A stretch of DNA of 8,852 bases, from positions 1 to 8,852 of the forward strand of contig JBAYJH010000206.1 in the NCBI GenBank assembly GCA_041665185.1, given 5' to 3'. The notes under the pieces were generated by a model that ran no database searches, had not been told where the DNA came from, and saw only the letters and a program-made list of their open reading frames with translations. This DNA comes from JACRAR01 sp041665185 (GTDB lineage: Bacteria; Pseudomonadota; Gammaproteobacteria; Burkholderiales; Rhodocyclaceae). The position numbers and the translations under genes were made by a program. Shown here piece after piece: positions 1-6,841 of this stretch; within the stretch, counting starts at the first letter, position 1; every line of letters begins with the position of its first letter.

Positions 1-1314
<1,314 letters not shown>

Positions 1315-1321
1315 TAAACTG

Positions 1322-1325
1322 CTCC
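1322..1325 (-). promoter_or_regulatory. Shine-Dalgarno of gyrB
   Basis: GGAG on the minus strand, 7 nt before the gyrB ATG. It favours that ATG: the other nearby ATG, at 1327-1325, opens a frame that reaches a stop after 11 codons. The 63-bp dnaN-gyrB gap shows no terminator-like hairpin, which is consistent with read-through from dnaN. Confidence 0.6.
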
Positions 1326-1377
1326 ATTAATCCTGCGGGTGGTGCGTTTGTTACATCTGCTTCGTTTACTCTCGGCG

Positions 1378-2481
1378 TCAAATCCGCATCGGCATGACCA
1401 CGTATTTGAAGTTCTGGTTGTCGGCCAGTTGGAACAGGGCGCTGCTGTTGGCGTCGCCGAGGTGGCATTCGATCTGCTCGTTGGTGACGTTGTTGAGCAC
1501 GTCGAGCAGGTAATTCACGTTGAAACCGATGTCGATGGTGTCGCCGGCGAATTCGATTTCGATTTCCTCCTGGGCTTCCTCGCGTTCGGTGTTGTTGCCG
1601 ATGATCTTCAGGCTGTTGTCGCCGAACATCAGGCGCACGCCGGGGGTTTTTTCGTTGGTCAATATCTTGGCGCGCAGCAGCGATTGCAGCAGACCCTGGC
1701 GCGACAGCTTGACCAGCCTGGCGTGGCCCTTGGGAATGACGCGCTCATAGTCGGGAAACTTGCCGTCGATCAGTTTGGATACGAACTCGATGGCGCCGAA
1801 GCGGAACAAGGCCTGGGTCGGCGTGAGTGCGATTTCCAGGGCGTCGTCGTTGTCGGCCAACTGACGCGATAGTTCGAGCACGGTCTTGCGCGGCAGTATC
1901 ACCTCGATCGACGGTAACTGTTCGTCCAGGGTTTCGCTGGCGTAGGCAAGCCTGTGGCCATCGGTGGCGACGACGCAGATTTCGTTGCCCTTGACCACCA
2001 GCAGCAGCCCGTTCAGGTAGTAGCGGATATCCTGCTGCGCCATGGCGTACTGCACCAGGGCCAGCAGACGCTTGAACTGTTTCTGGGTCAGCTTCAGGCG
2101 CGTCTGGTTGCCGTCGCTCAAGGCCATGCGCGGGAAGTCTTCCGCCGGCAGGGTTTGAAGATTGAAGCGGCTGCGCCCGGCCTTGACCTGGAGGCGCTTG
2201 TCGTCGAGGGTCAGGCTGACTTCGGCATCCTCGGGCAGGGAACGCAGAATGTCCTGAAGCTTGCGGGCGGCGACGGTCAGCGAGGTATTTGCGCCGGCGA
2301 CGGTCTGGGTGCTGGTCTTGATCTGAATTTCTATGTCGGTCGCCAGCAGCATCAAGCTCTCGCCTTCTTTCTCCATGAGAACGTTGGAGAGTATGGGCAG
2401 GGTATGGCGTTTTTCGACAATGCCACAAACCGATTGCAAAGGTTCAAGAATTTGGTTACGTGGACCTTTAAATAAGATCAT
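1378..2481 (-). CDS. dnaN: DNA polymerase III beta subunit (sliding clamp)
   Basis: This 367-residue protein is the ring-shaped processivity clamp, a homodimer that encircles DNA and tethers polymerase III and other partners through their clamp-binding motifs. Its length is within one residue of the E. coli protein. It shows the three-fold clamp layout: domain 1 from about 1-120 (MILFKGPRNQILEPLQ, then TLPILSNVL near 27-35), domain 2 from about 130-245 (VATDGHRLAY at 171-180, part of the partner-binding pocket), and domain 3 to the C-terminal VVMPMRI (361-367), whose final residues also line that pocket. The ATG at 2481 has an AGGAA Shine-Dalgarno 7 nt upstream. It lies 211 bp after dnaA and 63 bp before gyrB, with no recF between them. 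Intact. Confidence 0.98.
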   Translation of the reverse strand: MILFKGPRNQILEPLQSVCGIVEKRHTLPILSNVLMEKEGESLMLLATDIEIQIKTSTQTVAGANTSLTVAARKLQDILRSLPEDAEVSLTLDDKRLQVKAGRSRFNLQTLPAEDFPRMALSDGNQTRLKLTQKQFKRLLALVQYAMAQQDIRYYLNGLLLVVKGNEICVVATDGHRLAYASETLDEQLPSIEVILPRKTVLELSRQLADNDDALEIALTPTQALFRFGAIEFVSKLIDGKFPDYERVIPKGHARLVKLSRQGLLQSLLRAKILTNEKTPGVRLMFGDNSLKIIGNNTEREEAQEEIEIEFAGDTIDIGFNVNYLLDVLNNVTNEQIECHLGDANSSALFQLADNQNFKYVVMPMRI

Positions 2482-2488
2482 ATTTAAA

Positions 2489-2493
2489 TTCCT
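2489..2493 (-). promoter_or_regulatory. Shine-Dalgarno of dnaN
   Basis: AGGAA on the minus strand, with 7 nt between it and the dnaN ATG. It sits in a very AT-rich run (about 2470-2505). I could not identify a convincing -35/-10 pair for dnaN in the spacer, so dnaN may depend on dnaA transcription or on a promoter I cannot recognise by eye. Confidence 0.6.
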
Positions 2494-2519
2494 AATAATA
2501 AATATGCAGACAAGAAAAC

Positions 2520-2528
2520 TGTGGAAAA
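2520..2528 (-). promoter_or_regulatory. DnaA box, TTTTCCACA
   Basis: Eight of nine bases match TTATCCACA, and the site fits the relaxed TTWTNCACA consensus. It is the box nearest dnaN and borders the AT-rich stretch that leads into the dnaN start. Confidence 0.5.
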
Positions 2529-2549
2529 CAACAATAAACCGCTAAATGT

Positions 2550-2559
2550 CATGTAGTTA
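2550..2559 (+). repeat. Left copy of 10-bp direct repeat CATGTAGTTA
   Basis: An exact copy of the 10-mer at 2637-2646, 87 bp away in the same orientation and inside the dnaA-dnaN spacer. Unlike the right copy, this one does not continue into a DnaA box. The repeat is short, so chance is possible in an AT-rich spacer. Confidence 0.4.
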
Positions 2560-2636
2560 AGCAATGTATAAACCTATGGAAAAACCTTAGGAAAACTTGT
2601 GGAAGAATGTTGATGATTATCCAGCGAAGAGATAAA

Positions 2637-2646
2637 CATGTAGTTA
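2637..2646 (+). repeat. Right copy of 10-bp direct repeat CATGTAGTTA
   Basis: Exact partner of 2550-2559. Its last three bases (TTA) are the first three of the DnaA box TTACCCACA, so this repeat and the DnaA box may form one compound element. Confidence 0.4.
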
Positions 2647-2652
2647 CCCACA
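2644..2652 (+). promoter_or_regulatory. DnaA box, TTACCCACA
   Basis: Eight of nine bases match TTATCCACA. It is embedded in the longer sequence GTAGTTACCCACA, which recurs with one base changed upstream of dnaA. The box also overlaps the right copy of the CATGTAGTTA direct repeat. Confidence 0.5.
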
Positions 2653-2692
2653 AATTACCCAAGGCCAATACCTTACTTGTACAGAGAGTTTC

Positions 2693-4102
2693 CTAACCTT
2701 TTAAAGTCTGCATCAATACATGTACGTCATTGCCAAGCTGGGCATCCTTGCCGCGTAGATCGGTGATTGTACGGCAGGCATGGAGTACCGTGGTGTGATC
2801 GCGGCCGCCGAAGGCTTCGCCGATTTCCGGCAGGCTGTGATGGGTTAGTTCGCGCGCCAGCCACATGGCGACCTGACGGGGCCGGGCGATGGCGCGTGTA
2901 CGCTTCTTGGAAAACATTTCGGCGACCTTGAGTTTGTAATAGTCAGCAACGGTCTTTTGAATCAACTCGAGGGTGAGCAGGCGATTGATGGCGCCGAAGA
3001 TGTCTTTCAGGGCCTCCTTAGCCACGTCGATACTGACTTCCCGGCCATGGAAGCGGGCGTAGGCCAGCACTTTGTTTAGGGCGCCTTCCAGTTCGCGTAC
3101 GTTGGAGCGCAGATTCTTGGCGATCAGGAAAGCGACGTCGTCGCCGAGCTCGATCTTGGCTGCCTCGGCCTTCTTCTTGAGGATGGCAACCCGCATTTCG
3201 GGTTCAGGCGGCTCTATCTGTACCGTCAGTCCCCAGTCGAAGCGGGAGACCAGGCGTTCTTCGAGTCCGGTAACATCCTTGGGATAAGTATCGCAGGTGA
3301 TGACGATCTGCTTCTTGGCTTCAACCAGCGCGTTGAAGGCATAAAAGAATTCTTCCTGGGTGCGGTTCTTGTTGTTGAAGAACTGTATGTCGTCGATCAA
3401 CAGCAGGTCGAGTGAGCGGTAATAGCGCTTGAAGACATCGAAGGATTTTTGCTGGTAGGCGCGCACTACATCGGCGAAATAGTCTTCGGCGTGCACATAG
3501 CGGATGACGAGATCGGGGTTGTGGCGCCATACTTCGTTGCCCAGGGCGTGGATCAGGTGGGTCTTGCCGAGGCCGACGCCACCGTAGACGAATAGCGGAT
3601 TGTAGGAAGTGCCGGGGTTGAGGGCGACCTGCTGGGCGGCTGCGCGGGCCAGGTCATTGGCTCGCCCGGTGACCAGGGTATCGAAGGTAAACCCGGGGTT
3701 AAGACGGGATTTTTCGTATGCGCCGTCCTCGGATCGGGTCTTCGGCACATCCGCATGCTTGTATTTTCCGTTTGTCGCGGTGGACGTGGATAGTGCGGCG
3801 GTGGGCGCTGTTTCCGGCTGCTGCGGGGGTTCGCCCAGGGCAAGGCTGATGCTGACGGGTTCGGGGAAGTACTGCCGACTGAGAACCTGGATCTGGTCCA
3901 GGTAACGTTCGCGTACCCACTGGAGGACAAACCGATTCGGTGCAATCAGGCGAAGCCGGGTGGGAGAGGGCGACCCAGCGGCGATAGAGGCGGGATCATC
4001 GCCGTCGTTTTCGAGGCGTAGCGCCTTGATCCAGGTATTGTATTGCTGCGTTGGCAGTTCTTTTTCGAACCGATTCAGGCAGGCAGACCAGAAGTCGCTC
4101 AT
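2693..4102 (-). CDS. dnaA: Chromosomal replication initiator protein DnaA
   Basis: DnaA is the AAA+ ATPase that binds DnaA boxes at oriC, melts the origin, helps load the DnaB helicase and also acts as a transcription factor. All four domains are visible in 469 residues. Domain I (about 1-85) opens with MSDFW and contains TWIKALR. A low-complexity P/T/S/A linker (about 90-130) is domain II. The AAA+ core has Walker A GGVGLGKT (174-181), Walker B LLLIDD (233-238), arginine-finger region RLVSRFDWG (283-291) and sensor II NVRELEG (334-340). Domain IV carries the DnaA signature GRDHTTVLHA (433-442). The ATG at 4102 gives the expected N-terminus, although no good Shine-Dalgarno precedes it (CTTACCCTG just upstream). 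It is divergent from rpmH and has a perfect DnaA box upstream, consistent with autoregulation. Intact. Confidence 0.99.
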   Translation of the reverse strand: MSDFWSACLNRFEKELPTQQYNTWIKALRLENDGDDPASIAAGSPSPTRLRLIAPNRFVLQWVRERYLDQIQVLSRQYFPEPVSISLALGEPPQQPETAPTAALSTSTATNGKYKHADVPKTRSEDGAYEKSRLNPGFTFDTLVTGRANDLARAAAQQVALNPGTSYNPLFVYGGVGLGKTHLIHALGNEVWRHNPDLVIRYVHAEDYFADVVRAYQQKSFDVFKRYYRSLDLLLIDDIQFFNNKNRTQEEFFYAFNALVEAKKQIVITCDTYPKDVTGLEERLVSRFDWGLTVQIEPPEPEMRVAILKKKAEAAKIELGDDVAFLIAKNLRSNVRELEGALNKVLAYARFHGREVSIDVAKEALKDIFGAINRLLTLELIQKTVADYYKLKVAEMFSKKRTRAIARPRQVAMWLARELTHHSLPEIGEAFGGRDHTTVLHACRTITDLRGKDAQLGNDVHVLMQTLKG

Positions 4103-4132
4103 CAGGGTAAGTGGCCTGTCTAGGTAAGCTGG

Positions 4133-4145
4133 TAATTTATTGATA
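4133..4145 (-). promoter_or_regulatory. Candidate IHF-binding site
   Basis: The minus strand reads TATCAATAAATTA, an exact match to the IHF core consensus WATCAANNNNTTR. An AT-only tract (about 4144-4160) lies on the 5' side of the core, as in strong IHF sites. It sits between the dnaA start and the perfect DnaA box, where IHF could bend DNA during origin opening or regulate dnaA. Binding is inferred; a 13-bp degenerate match in an AT-rich run can arise by chance. Confidence 0.45.
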
Positions 4146-4147
4146 TT

Positions 4148-4153
4148 ATTATA
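4148..4153 (-). promoter_or_regulatory. Possible -10 element of dnaA promoter
   Basis: A perfect TATAAT on the minus strand, 45 nt before the dnaA ATG, which would give a leader of about 40 nt. No recognisable -35 lies 16-18 bp further upstream; the hexamers there are GC-rich (AAGCCC-like). Transcription from here would therefore need an activator or the real promoter lies elsewhere. The AT-rich context makes a chance match possible. Confidence 0.3.
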
Positions 4154-4231
4154 AATAAATGTTCCGCACGGGGCTTGTTTTGGCGTCCGGCGGAACTTTG
4201 AGTGACGGCATTCTAGCGGTTTTTCCAGTAG

Positions 4232-4240
4232 TTATCCACA
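4232..4240 (+). promoter_or_regulatory. Perfect DnaA box TTATCCACA
   Basis: Exact consensus 9-mer in the dnaA-rpmH spacer, 130 bp upstream of the dnaA start and 20 bp before the rpmH -35 element. It is the only perfect box I found in either spacer around dnaA. Likely roles are DnaA autoregulation, DnaA effects on the rpmH promoter, or a high-affinity anchor of an origin formed with the AT-rich and IHF elements at 4133-4160. Confidence 0.75.
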
Positions 4241-4260
4241 GGCGCCCGGAAAAATACCAC

Positions 4261-4289
4261 TTGACAATCTTCCCTCGAAAAGATGTAAT
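4261..4289 (+). promoter_or_regulatory. Sigma-70-type promoter of the rpmH-rnpA group
   Basis: A perfect -35 TTGACA (4261-4266), an exact 17-bp spacer and the -10 TGTAAT (4284-4289, five of six consensus bases). Transcription would start near 4296, leaving a leader of about 24 nt before rpmH. Such a near-ideal promoter suits a highly expressed ribosomal protein gene and probably also drives rnpA and yidD. Confidence 0.75.
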
Positions 4290-4307
4290 CACGGGTTCAT
4301 TTTTTCT

Positions 4308-4312
4308 AGGAA
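4308..4312 (+). promoter_or_regulatory. Shine-Dalgarno of rpmH
   Basis: AGGAA, 7 nt before the rpmH ATG. Strong and ideally spaced; it fixes the start of this small gene. Confidence 0.75.
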
Positions 4313-4319
4313 ATTGGTC

Positions 4320-4454
4320 ATGAAACGCACTTATCAGCCTTCGGTCGTGCGACGTAAGCGTACCCACGGCTTTCTCGTGCGCATGCGTACGAAAGGTGGC
4401 CGGGCGGTGATCCGCGCGCGGCGCGCCAAGGGTCGTAGCCGCCTGGGTGTTTGA
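4320..4454 (+). CDS. rpmH: 50S ribosomal protein L34
   Basis: L34 is one of the smallest proteins of the large ribosomal subunit and contacts 23S rRNA. The 44-residue product begins MKRTYQPS, continues with KRTHGFLVRMRTKGGRAV and ends KGRSRLGV. The family is normally 44-46 residues and this pattern is diagnostic. It is extremely rich in Arg and Lys, as expected for an rRNA binder. A strong promoter and Shine-Dalgarno lie just upstream. Its TGA stop overlaps the TTG start of rnpA (TTGA), the classic rpmH-rnpA pairing next to dnaA. Intact. Confidence 0.98.
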   Translation: MKRTYQPSVVRRKRTHGFLVRMRTKGGRAVIRARRAKGRSRLGV

Positions 4455-4873
4455 AAACACCACCAGTGGTTGACCTGAAAAAGGGCACTACCGGTACTGA
4501 AGTCGTAGATCTCTGTTTTCGTTACGAACACAGGTTGCACTCTGCGGCCGCCTTCTCAACGGTTTTTTCAGCCCGCCGGGTATTTCGCGGAGCAGTTTTC
4601 GATTTGCATTACTGTTCCAGGAACCCCGGGGACGATTCCGAGCCTGCTACCGCCCGGCTCGGTTTGGTTATTGCGAAGAAACTGGCGCATCGCGCTGTTC
4701 AGCGCAATTTATTGAAGCGTCTGGCTCGCGAAAGCTTTCGCCTTGCCCGGCAGACCTTGCCGCCGTATGATCTGGTGTTGCGACTGGCGAAAGCGCCGGG
4801 ACGCAGTCTGGATGGTGCGGCGCGCAGGACCTGGCGCCTCGATATCGAGCATTTGCTGGGCCGTTTGCAGTGA
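4451..4873 (+). CDS. rnpA: Ribonuclease P protein component
   Basis: RnpA is the basic protein cofactor of RNase P, the ribozyme that removes 5' leaders from precursor tRNAs. The family signature RNLLKRLARESFR is at residues 85-97, preceded by ARLGLVIAKKLAHRAVQ (68-84), and the typical N-terminal block YEHRLHSAAAFSTVFS starts near residue 25. No ATG is available in frame upstream of that block. The TTG at 4451 overlaps the rpmH stop and gives 140 residues; a GTG at 4466 would give 135. Neither has a clear Shine-Dalgarno, so translation probably depends on ribosomes finishing rpmH. The first 20 or so residues are an extension relative to the usual family start and may be variable. yidD follows after 7 nt. 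Identity is certain; the exact start is not. Confidence 0.93.
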   Translation: MKTPPVVDLKKGTTGTEVVDLCFRYEHRLHSAAAFSTVFSARRVFRGAVFDLHYCSRNPGDDSEPATARLGLVIAKKLAHRAVQRNLLKRLARESFRLARQTLPPYDLVLRLAKAPGRSLDGAARRTWRLDIEHLLGRLQ

Positions 4874-4880
4874 TGAAGCA

Positions 4881-5105
4881 ATGGTGAAGTCTTGGGCGAC
4901 CACGCCGCTGATCGGCTTGATCCGCATCTACAAATACCTGATCAGCCCGTATTTGGGGAATCGTTGCCGTTTTGATCCAAGTTGCTCCGAATATGCCGTC
5001 GAGGCGCTGAAACGCCACGGCGCATGGCGTGGCCTATGGCTGGCGCTGCGACGTGTGTCGCGCTGCCATCCGTGGCATGACGGCGGTTTCGATCCCGTTC
5101 CCTAG
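4881..5105 (+). CDS. yidD: Membrane protein insertion efficiency factor YidD
   Basis: YidD is a small, membrane-associated protein (UPF0161 family) that improves YidC-dependent insertion of inner-membrane proteins; its exact role is not settled. The 74-residue product shows the whole family pattern: IRIYKYLISPYLGNRCRF (15-31), PSCSEYAVEALKRHG (33-47) and a C-terminal RCHPWHDGGFDPVP (61-74). The conserved cysteines are C29, C35 and C62. I chose the ATG at 4881; the reading frame is open further upstream, but only inside rnpA in another frame. It lies 7 nt after rnpA and 68 bp before yidC, the standard rpmH-rnpA-yidD-yidC order. Intact. Confidence 0.95.
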   Translation: MVKSWATTPLIGLIRIYKYLISPYLGNRCRFDPSCSEYAVEALKRHGAWRGLWLALRRVSRCHPWHDGGFDPVP

Positions 5106-5128
5106 AGTTTGGACGACCCGAAACTCTA
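5103..5128. repeat. Inverted repeat TAGAGTTT-N10-AAACTCTA between yidD and yidC
   Basis: Perfect 8-bp arms (5103-5110 and 5121-5128) flank a 10-nt centre. The left arm includes the yidD TAG stop, and the right arm abuts the TATAAT at 5129. No T-run follows, so it does not look like an intrinsic terminator. It could be an operator overlapping the yidC promoter or an RNA hairpin between the two genes. Confidence 0.45.
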
Positions 5129-5134
5129 TATAAT
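5109..5134 (+). promoter_or_regulatory. Possible yidC promoter
   Basis: A perfect -10 TATAAT at 5129-5134, 39 bp before the yidC ATG. The best -35-like hexamer is TTGGAC (5109-5114), but its 14-bp spacing is too short for a strong sigma-70 promoter. The -10 lies directly against the inverted repeat, which would then cover the -35 and spacer. It may give yidC-mnmE an input separate from the rpmH promoter. Confidence 0.35.
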
Positions 5135-5173
5135 CGCCTGCCGATTCTGGCTCTCTGAACCGAAAGACTGTCG

Positions 5174-6841
5174 ATGGACAATCAACGTCTGATCTTGCTC
5201 GTGGTGTTTTCTTTCTCCCTGGTCATGCTGTGGGATGCCTGGCAGAAACAAGGCGTGCCGAAGCCGGCGGCTCCCGGCGTGGCGGTTCAGGGGGCGACCT
5301 CTGCCGGCGGCAGTGCGGTTCCGGTTCCCAGCGCGGCAACCATCCAACCCGGCGCGACTGCCGGCTTGCCTGGGGTCGCCGCGATACAGAAAGAGTCCGG
5401 CGCGGGCATCGCCAAGGCGGTCATACGAACAGACTTGTTCATTGCCGAAATTTCGGCGCAGGGCGGGGACCTGACCCAGTTAGAGCTGGTTCAACACCAC
5501 GCCACCGAGGATAAGTCCAAGAACTTTGTCCTGTTCGATAACGGCGTCAAGCATTTTTACCAGGCACAGAGCGGATTGATCGGTGCCAATCTGCCTAACC
5601 ATAAATCTCTGTACCAGTTCATCGACGGGAGCCGCGAACTCAAGGATGGACAGGATGCGCTCGAAGTGCGGCTCGAGACCGCCGCCGTCGATGGCGTCAA
5701 GGTAACCAAGACCTATACCTTCCACCGCGGCAGCTACCTGATCGATGTCGGCCAGGAGATCGTCAATCAATCGGCGAACCCGCTGAGCACCCATGTTTAT
5801 TTCCAGACTGTCCGCGACAGCAAGCCCCCGGAAGGCAGCACCGGCGGTGCCATGGGAGTAAGTACCTTCACCGGACCCGCGGTGTTCACCGAGCAGGAGA
5901 AATACCAGAAAATCGACTTTGCGGACATCGCCAAGGGCAAGGCCAAACACGCGCTGAAGGCCGATAACGGCTGGATCGCCATGGTTCAGCATTATTTCGT
6001 CTCGGCATGGTTGCCCCAGGGCGCAGTCGAGCGGGAATTCTTTACCCGCAAGCTGGGCGACGATTTGTATGGCGCCGGCGTGATCCTGCCGGTGCCGGCA
6101 ATTGCGCCTGGCGCCAGCGGCAAGCTGATGGTGCAGCTCTTTGCCGGGCCCCAGGAACAGGACAAGCTGGCGAAGGTTGCGCCCGGACTCGACCTGGTGG
6201 TCGATTACGGCTGGCTGACGGTGATCGCCGCGCCCTTGTTCTGGGTGCTGGAGATGCTCCACAAAATGGTGGGCAACTGGGGATGGGCGATCATCGGCCT
6301 GACCGTCTTGCTGAAGCTGATTTTCTTTCCGCTTTCCGCCGCCAGTTACAAGTCGATGGCGAAAATGAAGGTGGTCGCGCCCAAGCTGGCCAAGCTCAAG
6401 GAAACCTACGGCGATGATCGTGCCCGACTCAACCAGGAGATGATGGAACTCTACAAGCGCGAGAAGATCAACCCGCTCGGCGGTTGCCTGCCTATCCTGG
6501 TGCAGATCCCGGTGTTCATCGCGCTGTACTGGGTATTGCTGGGAACCGCGGAAATGCGTTACGCCCCTTGGCTGGGCTGGATCCAGGATCTCTCGGCCCA
6601 GGATCCGTACTACATCCTGCCGTTGCTGATGGGCGTCACCATGCTGGTACAGACCAAACTCAACCCCACCCCGCCCGATCCGATCCAGGCGAAAGTGATG
6701 TTGTTCATGCCGATCGTGTTCACTGGCATGTTCCTGTTCATGCCGGCCGGTCTGGTGCTCTACTGGACCGTCAACAACCTGCTGTCGATCGCGCAGCAGT
6801 GGCAAATCACCCGTCTGATCGAGGGTGGCAAGAAGGCCTAG
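5174..6841 (+). CDS. yidC: Membrane protein insertase YidC
   Basis: YidC (Oxa1/Alb3 family) inserts and folds inner-membrane proteins, alone or with SecYEG. The 555-residue product has the Gram-negative layout. It opens with MDNQRLILLVVFSFSLVMLWDAWQ (TM1, about 5-22). An Ala/Pro/Gly-rich linker (about 27-70) and a large periplasmic beta-sandwich domain (about 75-335) follow. The conserved insertase core (about 345-545) carries SYKSMAKMK (391-399), EKINPLGGCLPILVQIP (430-446) and DLSAQDPYYILP (472-483). K381 in TM2 occupies the place of the conserved groove arginine (R366 in E. coli) and keeps the positive charge. The ATG at 5174 gives the standard N-terminus; the Shine-Dalgarno is weak. Its 3' end overlaps mnmE by 17 nt. 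Intact. Confidence 0.98.
   Translation: MDNQRLILLVVFSFSLVMLWDAWQKQGVPKPAAPGVAVQGATSAGGSAVPVPSAATIQPGATAGLPGVAAIQKESGAGIAKAVIRTDLFIAEISAQGGDLTQLELVQHHATEDKSKNFVLFDNGVKHFYQAQSGLIGANLPNHKSLYQFIDGSRELKDGQDALEVRLETAAVDGVKVTKTYTFHRGSYLIDVGQEIVNQSANPLSTHVYFQTVRDSKPPEGSTGGAMGVSTFTGPAVFTEQEKYQKIDFADIAKGKAKHALKADNGWIAMVQHYFVSAWLPQGAVEREFFTRKLGDDLYGAGVILPVPAIAPGASGKLMVQLFAGPQEQDKLAKVAPGLDLVVDYGWLTVIAAPLFWVLEMLHKMVGNWGWAIIGLTVLLKLIFFPLSAASYKSMAKMKVVAPKLAKLKETYGDDRARLNQEMMELYKREKINPLGGCLPILVQIPVFIALYWVLLGTAEMRYAPWLGWIQDLSAQDPYYILPLLMGVTMLVQTKLNPTPPDPIQAKVMLFMPIVFTGMFLFMPAGLVLYWTVNNLLSIAQQWQITRLIEGGKKA

Larger units (their letters stand above)
2482..2692. other. dnaA-dnaN spacer with DnaA-box cluster; candidate oriC or DnaA-titration region
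   Basis: This 211-bp AT-rich gap holds several DnaA-box-like 9-mers (consensus TTATCCACA). They are TTTTCCACA on minus at 2528-2520 (8/9), TTTTCCATA on minus at 2583-2575 (7/9), TCTTCCACA on minus at 2606-2598 (7/9), TTATCCAGC on plus at 2617-2625 (7/9) and TTACCCACA on plus at 2644-2652 (8/9). The three left boxes face left and the two right boxes face right. The AT-rich flank at about 2470-2505, next to dnaN, could serve as an unwinding element. Clustered boxes next to dnaA are the usual mark of bacterial origins. None of these boxes is perfect, however, and a second candidate lies upstream of dnaA, so origin identity is inferred. Confidence 0.5.

Noticed and set aside
1315..1377. Possible missing recF between dnaN and gyrB
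   Set aside because: The gap is only 63 bp and contains no remnant of a gene. Absence of recF here is usual in Betaproteobacteria, so it is not evidence of deletion.
2491..2500. DnaA-trio-like TATTATTAG on the minus strand near the 2520-2528 box
   Set aside because: Only three repeats, about 19 nt from the box, overlapping the dnaN Shine-Dalgarno and in a run where such triplets arise by chance. Not enough to call an unwinding element.
4743..4880. Upstream extension of the yidD reading frame into rnpA
   Set aside because: The frame is open, but the extra residues are an Arg/Trp-rich shadow of rnpA; the YidD family starts about where the ATG at 4881 lies.
5103..5140. Intrinsic terminator after yidD
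   Set aside because: The inverted repeat has AT-rich arms and is followed by TATAATCGCC rather than a run of T.
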